Shown: positions 10,101-18,552 of the stretch, piece by piece
Numbering within the stretch: the first letter of the stretch is position 1
Layout: every line of letters starts with the position of its first letter
Translations under genes and position numbers: made by a program
Notes under the pieces: model-generated
What the model saw: the letters and a program-made list of their open reading frames with translations, nothing else
The model's database searches: none
Told to the model about the DNA's origin: nothing
DNA from: GCA-2746605 sp963704835
Lineage (GTDB): Bacteria > Bacteroidota > Ignavibacteria > Ignavibacteriales > Melioribacteraceae
Direction: 5' to 3'
Assembly (NCBI GenBank): GCA_963704835.1
Contig: CAVPHW010000004.1
Span: forward strand, 62,001-126,000
DNA: 64,000 nucleotides

Positions 10101-10758
10101 ACCGGATAGAAGAGAAGGATATACTCAAAAAGCTAAGATTGGTGGACAAACTGTTTATATAAGAACCGGCGAATATGATAACGGGCAATTGGGAGAAATT
10201 TTCCTTGATATGCATAGGGAAGGTGCCGCTGTAAGAAGCTTGTTAAATAATTTTGCAATTGCAATTTCTTTGGGATTGCAGCATGGGGTTCCTTTAGAAG
10301 AATTTGTTGATGCATTTGTCTTCACAAAATTTGAACCTAGCGGTATTGTAACTGGAAATCAAAGAATTAAAATGTCCACTTCAATAATTGATTATATTTT
10401 TAGAGAATTAGCAGTAACATATTTAGACAGGAATGATCTTTCACATGTAGATGCAGAGGAATTAAGTAAAACTTCATCATCGCATAAATCTATTGTAGAA
10501 CCAGAATATGTTAGTGAAGAAATAATTAGTGAAAGAATGATCCATCTTGATAAATCAAATATGATGACCAAAACGACAACTGGTAACGGGAATGGTATTC
10601 ATAAAAAACAAGTCGCCCATCTTACAAAGAAACTGCAAGAAGCTAGAGTTTTAGGTTATACTGGGGATATTTGTCCTGAATGTCAAAGTATGACAATGGT
10701 TCGTAATGGTACTTGTCTAAAATGTGAAACTTGTGGGGCAACTACTGGGTGCAGCTAA
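7194..10758 (+). CDS. nrdJ: Adenosylcobalamin-dependent (class II) ribonucleotide reductase, one frameshift
   Basis: The product reduces ribonucleotides to deoxyribonucleotides using an adenosylcobalamin radical. The first frame (7194-9584, about 796 residues) holds the catalytic barrel, with HACFIQSVSDD, the radical/finger-loop motif NPCSEYMF near residue 485, DDTACNLASMNL and VIAPTGTIGLVMDCDT. It stops after NKHNLG. The protein resumes one frame over as TDFCLNVLGLTEDQLEDYDL and runs to 10758 through NDYVCGTMTTEGAPF and a C-terminal Cys cluster (CPECQ, CLKCETCG) used for re-reduction. One extra base near 9577-9580 explains the break; corrected length is about 1188 residues, typical for this family. 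No other RNR is visible, so a true lesion would be costly. No cobalamin riboswitch was seen in the 263-nt upstream gap. Confidence 0.92.
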
Positions 10759-10774
10759 AATTGGAATTATCTTT

Positions 10775-10807
10775 TAGTAAAAAGGGGCGTTCACGCTCCT
10801 TTTTTTA
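10775..10807 (+). terminator. Rho-independent terminator after nrdJ
   Basis: The stem AAAAGGGGCG pairs with CGCTCCTTTT (one G-T pair) around a TTCA loop and runs into T residues, 20-40 nt after the nrdJ stop codon. Confidence 0.75.
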
Positions 10808-10849
10808 TATATTTGAGCTTGTTTTTAATTACTGCTTAGTTTAAAATAG

Positions 10850-11533
10850 ATGAATCAGATTCTTAATGATATTGAAAAGGTAAACAAGAAGATTCTACAA
10901 AAGTGTACTGATGTTGGTAGGAATATTTCTGAAATAACACTTGTTGCTGTTTCTAAACAAAATCCAATTGAGGTTATTGAGTTGGTTGCAGATCAAGGGA
11001 TTCTGAACTTTGGCGAAAATAAAGCGAAAGAATTATCCGAGAAAGCAAGTAAACTTAAGAGAGATATTAGCTGGCATTTTATTGGTCATTTACAAACGAA
11101 TAAGGTAAAGGATGTTGTTCCCGTTACATATTTAATTCACTCAGTTGAGTCAATAAAATTAGCCGATGAGATTAACAAAAGAGCAGGTAATATTAACAAA
11201 ATTCAAAATATTTTATTAGAAGTTAAAACTTCTACAGAAGCTACAAAGTTTGGTTGTGAAAATATAGAATCATTGCTTAGCTTAGCAGCACATTGTATAA
11301 GTTTACAAAATATTAAATTATCCGGACTAATGACAATGGCTCCATTTACAGAGGATGAAAATTTGATAAGAGCTTCATTTAAAAAATTAGCATGGTATAA
11401 AGAAAAATTAAAACAAAGTGGAATCGAGCTTAAGCATTTATCTATGGGCATGACAAACGATTTTGAGATTGCGATTGAAGAAGGGGCAACAATTCTTAGA
11501 ATTGGGACAGCTATTTTTGGGCAAAATAATTGA
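10850..11533 (+). CDS. yggS: YggS-family pyridoxal-phosphate homeostasis protein
   Basis: At 227 residues this matches the single-domain, PLP-binding TIM-barrel family (YggS/PROSC/YBL036C). TLVAVSKQNP near residue 30 carries the Lys that binds PLP, and SWHFIGHLQTNKVKDV, GLMTMAPF, LSMGMTNDFEIAIEEGAT and LRIGTAIFG are the usual conserved blocks. The protein has no known catalytic activity; it buffers PLP and affects amino-acid metabolism. It is followed 57 nt later by punA on the same strand and preceded by the nrdJ terminator, so it probably starts a transcription unit running toward ileS. Confidence 0.93.
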   Translation: MNQILNDIEKVNKKILQKCTDVGRNISEITLVAVSKQNPIEVIELVADQGILNFGENKAKELSEKASKLKRDISWHFIGHLQTNKVKDVVPVTYLIHSVESIKLADEINKRAGNINKIQNILLEVKTSTEATKFGCENIESLLSLAAHCISLQNIKLSGLMTMAPFTEDENLIRASFKKLAWYKEKLKQSGIELKHLSMGMTNDFEIAIEEGATILRIGTAIFGQNN

Positions 11534-11590
11534 GTTCCTAATTAACGGTATGGATAATTTTATTAAATTGTAAATAAATGGCAGGGTTTT

Positions 11591-12412
11591 ATGAGTGAAT
11601 TAATTGCTAAAATAAATGAAACTGTTGAAGTAATTAGAAAATATTCTAAAAATGATTTTCCAATTGGAATTGTTTTAGGAACAGGTCTTGGTGGTTTAGT
11701 AAGCGAAATAAAAATTGAGCATGAAATTAAGTATGAGGATATTCCTCATTTTCCTTTATCGACAGTTGAATCACATTCAGGCAAATTAATACTTGGCTCC
11801 ATAAATGGAAAAAATGTAGTAGCTATGCAAGGTAGATTTCATTACTATGAAGGTTACTCTATGCAAGAAATAACTTATCCAATTAGAGTAATGAAATTTT
11901 TAGGCGTTTCAACTTTGCTGGTTTCTAATGCTTGCGGCGGTATGAATCCTATATACGAAAAAGGTGATATCATGATTATTAACGATCATATTAACCTTTT
12001 AGGAGATAATCCACTAATTGGGAAAAATGAAGATTCACTCGGTCCAAGATTTCCTGATATGAGTGAACCTTACGATAAACAATTAATAGCTTTAGCAGAA
12101 AAAGTTGCTTTAGAAAATGGAATAAAAGTTCAGAAGGGAGTTTACATCGCTGTTCCAGGTCCTAATTTAGAAACCAGAGCAGAATATAGATTTTTGCGTG
12201 CTACTGGTGCTGATGTAGTTGGAATGTCAACAATTCCAGAGAATATTGTAGCAAATCATATGGGGATAAAAGTACTTGGCATTAGTATTGTCACAGATGA
12301 ATGTTTCCCGGATTCTTTAAGAGCTGTGGATGTACAGGAGATTATTAATACTGCAATTTCTGCTGAGCCTAAAATGACAAAGATATTAAAAGAAGTGATT
12401 AAGCATATATGA
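11591..12412 (+). CDS. punA: Purine-nucleoside phosphorylase (class I, trimeric type)
   Basis: It cleaves purine nucleosides with phosphate to free base and ribose-1-phosphate (purine salvage, cytoplasm). The 273-residue protein shows VLGTGLGGLVSEI (phosphate loop), ESHSGKLILG, GRFHYYEGYSMQEIT, VSNACGGMNP, GPNLETRAEYRFLRATGADVVGMSTIPE and then SIVTDECFPDSL. In mammalian-type enzymes the equivalent position near the last block is Asn in an xTN motif; here it is Asp (VTD), which might alter base preference, although this is inference without a structure. The start has an AGGG ribosome site. Its stop overlaps the start of the next gene in ATGA, so the two are translationally coupled. Confidence 0.93.
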   Translation: MSELIAKINETVEVIRKYSKNDFPIGIVLGTGLGGLVSEIKIEHEIKYEDIPHFPLSTVESHSGKLILGSINGKNVVAMQGRFHYYEGYSMQEITYPIRVMKFLGVSTLLVSNACGGMNPIYEKGDIMIINDHINLLGDNPLIGKNEDSLGPRFPDMSEPYDKQLIALAEKVALENGIKVQKGVYIAVPGPNLETRAEYRFLRATGADVVGMSTIPENIVANHMGIKVLGISIVTDECFPDSLRAVDVQEIINTAISAEPKMTKILKEVIKHI

Positions 12413-13020
12413 GTGAAAGAAAATTTAAATATTATTTAGCTCCGCTATTAATAGCGTTGTTGATTTTTTTATCAAATTTTTTAAATACGCAACTTTTTAA
12501 TTTAGAGATTCTTAACTTTGTTGTCTGGTTTATTTTATCTTTGTTCGTTTTTGCCACTGGATGGTTTACCAACAATACACTTGGTTGGGTTCACGGAGGT
12601 AAAATTGTTTTTGCTGTTCTTGTTGCAATGGCAATATTAAGTGCTCTAATGGTTTCGTTTTTTAATGATTATTTTTTAACAGAAAATTTATTATTCGAAA
12701 ACATTATTCTTTACTCACTTAGAATATTGATGCTTGGATCAATGGCGTTTTTTGGAATGTCACTATCTGAAGTAATAAGCAATCACAAACTGATTGAAAA
12801 TTTAAAGAATAATGATAGCGATATTGCTCTACAAGATGCTCAAAAAAAATCTGATTATTTGCTTAAAGATGCTAAATTGAACGCGGAGAGAATAGTGTTT
12901 GAAGCTAATAAAAAAGCTGAAACATTGTTAGATCATAAAAATATACTAGAGAAGAAATTAAAAGAATTTATAGAGATAGAAAAAGAGATGATTCGTAAAT
13001 ACGAATCTGAGAATCAATAA
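12409..13020 (+). CDS. Four-helix membrane protein with C-terminal coiled coil
   Basis: I do not recognise a named family. The 203-residue product has four hydrophobic segments, at about residues 7-24, 32-52, 62-84 and 96-119. A cytoplasmic-looking, strongly charged helical tail follows (about 130-203, rich in Lys, Glu, Ala and Leu: AQKKSDYLLKDAK, ERIVFEANKKAE), likely a coiled coil. The tail resembles the membrane-tethered stalks of ATP-synthase b-like proteins in composition only. The ATG overlaps the punA stop in ATGA and ileS begins 19 nt downstream, so it is embedded in a housekeeping operon. No catalytic motif is visible. Confidence 0.8.
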   Translation: MSERKFKYYLAPLLIALLIFLSNFLNTQLFNLEILNFVVWFILSLFVFATGWFTNNTLGWVHGGKIVFAVLVAMAILSALMVSFFNDYFLTENLLFENIILYSLRILMLGSMAFFGMSLSEVISNHKLIENLKNNDSDIALQDAQKKSDYLLKDAKLNAERIVFEANKKAETLLDHKNILEKKLKEFIEIEKEMIRKYESENQ

Positions 13021-13039
13021 ATATACTACTGTTAGGGTT

Positions 13040-16000
13040 ATGGAAAAATATAAACAATATTCAAATGGAATTGATTATCCTAAAATTGAAGAAGAAATTT
13101 TAAAATTTTGGAACGACGAAGAAATATTTAAGAAAAGTATAGACTTACGTGAAGGTAGTCAGCCATTCACATTTTTTGAAGGACCGCCTACTGCCAATGG
13201 AAAACCTGGTCTTCACCATGTTATGGCAAGAACACTTAAAGATTTAGTTTGTCGATATAAAACTTTACAAGGGTATAAAGTAAGTAGAAAAGCTGGTTGG
13301 GATACACACGGTTTACCAGTGGAAATTGAAGTTGAAAAGCAATTAGGTATAAAAAATAAAAGTGAAATTCCAGAATTTGGAATTGCCAAATACAATGCCG
13401 CTTGTAAAGAATCTGTTTTTACGTATAAAGATCTTTGGGAAAAAATGACCAACCGAATGGGCTATTGGCTCAATTTGGATGATGCTTATGTTACATGCAC
13501 GAATGAATATATTGAGTCGGTATGGTGGGCGTTAAAAACTTTATTCGATAAGGGATTGATTTTTCAAGATTATAAAATTGTACCTCAGTGCCCAAGATCT
13601 GAGACAGTTCTATCTTCACATGAACTTGCATTGGGTTACAAAGAAACTAAAGATCCATCAGTTTATGTTTTATTGAAATTGGTTGATTCCGAATTTTCAA
13701 AAGATGGAGATACCTACTTTTTAGTATGGACCACAACTCCCTGGACTTTAATCTCCAATGTGGCACTTGCTGTAGGCCCTGAAATAGACTATGTAAAAAT
13801 TAAAACTGAAGGCGTTTACCTCATACTTGCAAAAGAAAGACTTGTGGTTATAAGAGAAGAGTATGAAATTATAAATGAGTTTAAAGGTTCTGAATTAAGT
13901 GAAATAAGCTATGAGCAGTTATTCCCTTATCTAGAGGTTGATAAAAAAGGGTTTTATGTTACTCTTGCGAATTTTGTTAGCACAAGTGATGGTTCCGGAA
14001 TTGTTCACATAGCTCCAGCATTTGGTGCAGATGATTATGAATTATCTAAACAATACAACTTGCCATTTCTTCAACCGGTCACCCGTGGCGGATTGTTTAC
14101 AGCAGACATAACTGATTTTACTGGTCAGTTTGTTAAGGATGCTGATCCAGCGATTATTCTTGCTTTAAAAGAGAAAGGTTTGCTCTATAAGAAAGAAACA
14201 ATAACTCACTCATACCCATTTAGTTGGCGTTTTGATAATGTTCCGGTAATTTATTATGCTCGTGAATCATGGTTTATTAAGACTACTTCAATCGCTGATA
14301 AAATGGTAGAGCTGAATAAACAAATCAATTGGTATCCACCTGAAGTTGGATCTGGAAGATTTGGAAATTGGTTAGAAGATAACAAAGATTGGGCACTGTC
14401 TAGAGATAGATTTTGGGCTACACCTTTGCCAATATGGCTTTCCAGTGATGGTGAAATGTTTGCCGTTGGAAGTATTGAAGAATTGAAAGAAGGTTACGTT
14501 GAGAGAGACAATAAAAAAATTAAAGTCTCAGATTTGCCCGAAGAAGAAATAGATCTCCATAAACCTTTTGTTGATGACATTAAATTTGAGAGAAATGGTA
14601 AAATATTTAACAGAACTCCTGAACTTATAGATGTGTGGTTTGATTCTGGGGCTATGCCGTTCGCACAATATCATTATCCTTTTGAGAATAAAGAATTTTT
14701 TGAAAAAAATTATCCGGCTGATTTTATTTGTGAAGGTATTGATCAGACTAGAGGATGGTTTTATACTCTTCATGCAATATCAACAATGCTATTCGATAAA
14801 GTTGCTTTTAAAAATCTAATTGTAAACGAACTTATTCTTGATAAGAATGGTTTGAAAATGTCGAAATCAAAGGGGAATGCTGTTGATCCTTTTGCTCTTT
14901 TTGATAAGTACGGAGCTGATGCAACTAGATGGTATTTGGTTACAGGAAGCCCGCCTTGGAGAACTACATTATTTGATGAAGAAGGTATTGTTGAAGTACA
15001 GCGTAAATTTTTTGGTACCCTAGTAAACACTTATTCATTCTTTGCGTTGTACGCAAATATTGATAATTTTGATTTTAGTCAGGATCTAATTCCTTATGAA
15101 GAAAGACCGGAAATTGATAGATGGATTATTGCTAAGCTTTCTTCAGTACTAGAAGAATTTCAAAGCTTAATGGATAATTATGATGTTACCAAAGCTGCCC
15201 GATTGGTAAGTGAATTTACAATTGATGAGCTTTCTAATTGGTACGTTAGAAGAAATAGACGCAGATTTTGGAAATCGGAAGTTAATGAATCAAAGATATC
15301 TGCCTATCAGACATTGTACGAATGCTTAATCACAGTAGTGAAGCTTTCTTCTTCTTTTGCACCATTTATAACAGAAGAACTTTATAATAATTTAAATAAT
15401 GTAACAAAACTTGAAAAATCTGCTTCGCTCCATTTAGTTAACTTTCCGAAGCCAAGTTATAAAAATGATGCTTTAGAAGAAAAAATGGAAATGGCTCAAA
15501 TAGTTGTTAATCTTACTAGAGCAATGCGTGCAAAGACAAATCTAAAAGTTAGACAGCCTTTAAGAAAGATAATGATTGCTGTTGACCCAAGTAAAAGAGA
15601 AGCCGTAAATAAAATGAAGGACGTTATTTTAGAAGAAGTAAACATAAAACAGTTGGAAGTTTTGAATGACGATTCTTCTATTGTTAGTAAAACGGCAAAG
15701 GCTAACTTTAAAACTCTCGGGCCAAAGTATGGTAAAATGATGAAAATACTGGCTCAAAGAATTGTAGAATTAAGTAAAGATGAAATCAAGAAATTAGAAT
15801 TAGATCGATCACTGATGATAATTTTAGATGGCAATGAAATCAGTTTAACACTCGAGGACGTAGAGATAATTAGTACAGAAATTGAAGGTTGGGTTGTGGA
15901 ATCTGAAGGCGGCATTACCGTTGCTATTGATAGTGAATTAGACGAAGAACTGATTGGCGAAGGTTATTCAAGAGAATTTGTGAATAGAGTGCAGAATATG

Positions 16001-16213
16001 AGAAAAAATTATGGATTAGATGTTACAGATAGAATTAATGTATATTTCAGTTCAGATAAAACTTTTTCTAAGCAAATTATTAAATTTAATAATTATATTA
16101 GAAATGAAGTTTTGGCCAATAGTATAAATGATGGCGATCTTGAAGGTGGGTATAAAGAAGAAGTAAGTATTGGCGAATATCAATGTAGTATAACCATTGA
16201 AAAGGTTATATAG
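13040..16213 (+). CDS. ileS: Isoleucyl-tRNA synthetase, type 2 (eukaryote/archaea-like)
   Basis: It charges tRNA-Ile with isoleucine. The 1057-residue protein is full length. The class I HIGH element is present as GPPTANGKPGLHH (residues about 49-60) and KMSKS as GLKMSKSKGN near residue 605. The FFEGPPTANGxP opening, WTTTPWTL of the editing domain, SYPFSWRFDNVPVIYY and the long C-terminal extension place it with the IleS2 class rather than the short bacterial IleS1, which opens DGPPYANG. IleS2 enzymes are generally insensitive to mupirocin; that statement is family knowledge and has not been tested here. It follows the membrane protein by 19 nt and precedes the DksA-like gene by 18 nt, consistent with one operon. 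No T-box leader is evident. Confidence 0.95.
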   Translation: MEKYKQYSNGIDYPKIEEEILKFWNDEEIFKKSIDLREGSQPFTFFEGPPTANGKPGLHHVMARTLKDLVCRYKTLQGYKVSRKAGWDTHGLPVEIEVEKQLGIKNKSEIPEFGIAKYNAACKESVFTYKDLWEKMTNRMGYWLNLDDAYVTCTNEYIESVWWALKTLFDKGLIFQDYKIVPQCPRSETVLSSHELALGYKETKDPSVYVLLKLVDSEFSKDGDTYFLVWTTTPWTLISNVALAVGPEIDYVKIKTEGVYLILAKERLVVIREEYEIINEFKGSELSEISYEQLFPYLEVDKKGFYVTLANFVSTSDGSGIVHIAPAFGADDYELSKQYNLPFLQPVTRGGLFTADITDFTGQFVKDADPAIILALKEKGLLYKKETITHSYPFSWRFDNVPVIYYARESWFIKTTSIADKMVELNKQINWYPPEVGSGRFGNWLEDNKDWALSRDRFWATPLPIWLSSDGEMFAVGSIEELKEGYVERDNKKIKVSDLPEEEIDLHKPFVDDIKFERNGKIFNRTPELIDVWFDSGAMPFAQYHYPFENKEFFEKNYPADFICEGIDQTRGWFYTLHAISTMLFDKVAFKNLIVNELILDKNGLKMSKSKGNAVDPFALFDKYGADATRWYLVTGSPPWRTTLFDEEGIVEVQRKFFGTLVNTYSFFALYANIDNFDFSQDLIPYEERPEIDRWIIAKLSSVLEEFQSLMDNYDVTKAARLVSEFTIDELSNWYVRRNRRRFWKSEVNESKISAYQTLYECLITVVKLSSSFAPFITEELYNNLNNVTKLEKSASLHLVNFPKPSYKNDALEEKMEMAQIVVNLTRAMRAKTNLKVRQPLRKIMIAVDPSKREAVNKMKDVILEEVNIKQLEVLNDDSSIVSKTAKANFKTLGPKYGKMMKILAQRIVELSKDEIKKLELDRSLMIILDGNEISLTLEDVEIISTEIEGWVVESEGGITVAIDSELDEELIGEGYSREFVNRVQNMRKNYGLDVTDRINVYFSSDKTFSKQIIKFNNYIRNEVLANSINDGDLEGGYKEEVSIGEYQCSITIEKVI

Positions 16214-16231
16214 ATTTTGAGGAGATAAGTT

Positions 16232-16927
16232 ATGGCAAAGCAAACAACAAAAACAAAAAGCCCTGCTAAAAAAGTTGCTGCAAAAAAAACAGCAAAACCA
16301 AAAGCTGTTAAAGCGGTTGCAAAGAAAAAAGCAGTTGTAAAAAAAGCTATTAAAAAAACTGATAAAACTGAAGTTAAAGCTGTTAAAAATAAAAAGACTC
16401 CAATCAAAAAAGTTACAAAGAAAACAGCTACTTCTGGAAAAGTTAGAATAATTGCTCCAAAGACTTCAGGTAAAACGAAGACTGGAAGAAAAGTTGAAGT
16501 AATTGTAACTCCGGTTCAAACAAAACCAAAGAAAAAAATTAATGGCTATACTAAAAAAGAGTTAGAAGAATTTAGGAGTGTAATTTTAGAGAAAAGAACT
16601 GAAATTATTGAACAACTTCAGAACTTAAAAGAGCAGATGATGGATGAGACAACCGGGCAGTATGTTAATGAAAATTCACCCTACTCTTTACACATGGCTG
16701 AACAGGGAACAGATGCCCAAGAAAGAGAAAAACTATATTTGTGGGCTCAAAGAGAGACAAAATTTTTAGGTTATTTAGAGGATGCACTCCAAAGAATTGA
16801 TCACGGAACTTATGGAATTTGTATCGATAGTATAGATCTGCCTGAAGGACCACATTTAATTCCTAAAAACAGATTATTTGCAGTTCCACATACTCAGCAT
16901 TGTGTCGCTTGCAAGAATAAGAAATAG
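16232..16927 (+). CDS. DksA/TraR-like zinc-finger protein with histone-H1-like Lys/Ala tail
   Basis: The first ~95 of 231 residues are a low-complexity basic tail rich in Lys, Ala, Thr and Pro (repeated KKxxAKK and KPKA patterns), like bacterial histone-H1-type or nucleoid-binding tails. From about residue 105 (NGYTKKELEEFRSVIL) it becomes a DksA/TraR-type protein: a helical hairpin, YLEDALQRIDHGTYGICID, and a terminal HCVACKNKK. In the canonical finger two CxxC pairs bind zinc; here the first pair is C-I-D-S, so one ligand Cys is replaced, while the second CVAC is intact. DksA proteins bind RNA polymerase and modulate ppGpp responses. The tail may add DNA affinity. It sits 18 nt after ileS and 28 nt before lspA. 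Confidence 0.82.
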   Translation: MAKQTTKTKSPAKKVAAKKTAKPKAVKAVAKKKAVVKKAIKKTDKTEVKAVKNKKTPIKKVTKKTATSGKVRIIAPKTSGKTKTGRKVEVIVTPVQTKPKKKINGYTKKELEEFRSVILEKRTEIIEQLQNLKEQMMDETTGQYVNENSPYSLHMAEQGTDAQEREKLYLWAQRETKFLGYLEDALQRIDHGTYGICIDSIDLPEGPHLIPKNRLFAVPHTQHCVACKNKK

Positions 16928-16954
16928 AATGTTTTCTAAAAGGGAATTGCGTTT

Positions 16955-17605
16955 TTGAAGGTATTAAATATTTCGTTACTTATCTTGCTCGTTGATCAGA
17001 TTTCGAAGTTTCTAATCAAAGGTATTTCCCTTCCTTTCTTAGGTTTTGAATTTCAAGGTATGGAGTATGGTCAAAGTATTAGTATTCTGGGTGATATATT
17101 TAAGTTTACGTTCGTTGAAAACCCTGGAATGGCATTTGGAATTCATGTAGCTGGGACTGCAAAATTATTACTTTCATTATTTTCTTTAATAGCTAGTATT
17201 GGAATAGCTATTTATATTTATAAAGTAAGAAATGAAAAACTATTGTACCGTATCTCTCTAGCGCTTATTTTAGGTGGGGCATTAGGGAATTTAATAGATC
17301 GTTTTTTCTATGGAGTTATTTATGGTTATGCTCCATTGTTGTACGGGAAGGTTGTAGATTTTCTGCATGTTGATGCATTGGGATTTACTATCTTTGGAAA
17401 AACTTTTGATAGTTTCCCCATTTTTAATATTGCCGATTCTGCTGTAACAATAGGTGTTGCAATTTTAATAATATTTCACAAAAGCTTCGAACCTCAAAAG
17501 CAACCCGAAATTTTAAAAGAAGAACTAACTGAGGTCGATACAATGGAACCCAAATTGGAATATGGCAATAGTAACCGAGAAAATAATAAACCTAGTAGTA
17601 ACTGA
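16955..17605 (+). CDS. lspA: Lipoprotein signal peptidase (signal peptidase II)
   Basis: LspA cleaves the signal peptide of prolipoproteins in the inner membrane; its substrates here would include the many lipobox proteins in the window. The 216-residue protein opens with LLILLVDQISKFLIK and has four membrane helices. The two catalytic aspartates are in GGALGNLIDRFFYG and FNIADSAVTIG. The start is TTG at 16955, chosen because AAAGGGA lies 10 nt upstream at 16938-16944 and no in-frame ATG precedes the first helix. An insertion between helices 1 and 2 and a ~35-residue polar C-terminal tail make it longer than the E. coli form (164 residues). Its 3' end overlaps the next gene by 44 nt. Confidence 0.93.
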   Translation: MKVLNISLLILLVDQISKFLIKGISLPFLGFEFQGMEYGQSISILGDIFKFTFVENPGMAFGIHVAGTAKLLLSLFSLIASIGIAIYIYKVRNEKLLYRISLALILGGALGNLIDRFFYGVIYGYAPLLYGKVVDFLHVDALGFTIFGKTFDSFPIFNIADSAVTIGVAILIIFHKSFEPQKQPEILKEELTEVDTMEPKLEYGNSNRENNKPSSN

Positions 17606-18542
17606 TGGGCAACGAAAGCAGCGAATAGATTCCTACCTAGCAAATTGTTTAGAAAATACAACCCGTTCAAGAATACAAAAACTTATTAAGAATGATTTGA
17701 TAACTGTGAATGGAAAAATCACTAAATCAAATTATATAATAGAACCAAAAGACAAAATAGTTTTAACCATTCCCGTTTCTCCACGACCTGATAAAATTGA
17801 AGCAGAAGATATTCCTCTCGATATAATATTTGAAGACGATTATTTGATTATTGTGAACAAACCTTCCGGCATGGTTGTGCATCCATCTTATGGGAATTAT
17901 ACTTCTACTCTTGTGCATGCTCTCCTTCATCATACAAATAGTTTAAGTTCATTCAACGGAGATTATAGAGCTGGAATTATTCACAGAATTGATAAAGAGA
18001 CTTCTGGATTGTTAGTTATAGCAAAAAATGAAGATGTTCACGCTAAAATTGCAAAACAATTTGCTGCTCACACAACTGAAAGAGAGTATTGGGCTGTATG
18101 TTGGGGAAAATTTAAAAATTCTACTGGGGAAATAATTGCAAATATTGCCAGGAGTAAACAAGATAGAAAATTATTTTCTGTATCCGATAGTGATGGTAAG
18201 CACGCGCACACTTTCTATGAAGTAATAGAAGAATTTGAGTTCTTGAGTTTAATTAAATTAAAACTTTTTACCGGAAGAACGCATCAAATAAGAGTTCATT
18301 TAGCACATTTAAATCATAATATATTTGGTGATCATACTTATGGAGGGAGAAGAATTAACCATGGGTTTGAGCTACCAAAGATAAAAGCCAGGGTGAACAA
18401 CTTACTCAAGATAATTGATAGGCAAGCTTTACACGCAAAAACACTAGGGTTTATTCATCCTATTACAAATGAAAAAATCTCCTTCAATTCGGACTTGCCG
18501 GAAGATTTCCAGAATTTACTTACTGAGATTAGAAAAAAATAA
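17562..18542 (+). CDS. rluD: RluA/RluD-family 23S rRNA pseudouridine synthase
   Basis: It isomerises uridines in large-subunit rRNA. An S4-type RNA-binding domain is at residues ~18-80 (RIDSYLANCLENTTRSRIQKL), followed by the catalytic domain with IVNKPSGMVVHPS, the catalytic Asp in HRIDKETSGLLVIAK near residue 145, GRTHQIRVHLAHL and RQALHAKTLGFIHP. The length of 326 residues is normal. It starts inside the end of lspA (44-nt overlap in another frame), a pairing seen widely in bacteria. RluD versus RluC specificity cannot be settled by eye; order next to lspA favours RluD. It converges on the lytic transglycosylase gene 10 nt away with no clear terminator between. Confidence 0.9.
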   Translation: MAIVTEKIINLVVTDGQRKQRIDSYLANCLENTTRSRIQKLIKNDLITVNGKITKSNYIIEPKDKIVLTIPVSPRPDKIEAEDIPLDIIFEDDYLIIVNKPSGMVVHPSYGNYTSTLVHALLHHTNSLSSFNGDYRAGIIHRIDKETSGLLVIAKNEDVHAKIAKQFAAHTTEREYWAVCWGKFKNSTGEIIANIARSKQDRKLFSVSDSDGKHAHTFYEVIEEFEFLSLIKLKLFTGRTHQIRVHLAHLNHNIFGDHTYGGRRINHGFELPKIKARVNNLLKIIDRQALHAKTLGFIHPITNEKISFNSDLPEDFQNLLTEIRKK

Positions 18543-18552
18543 TTCAAACAAA

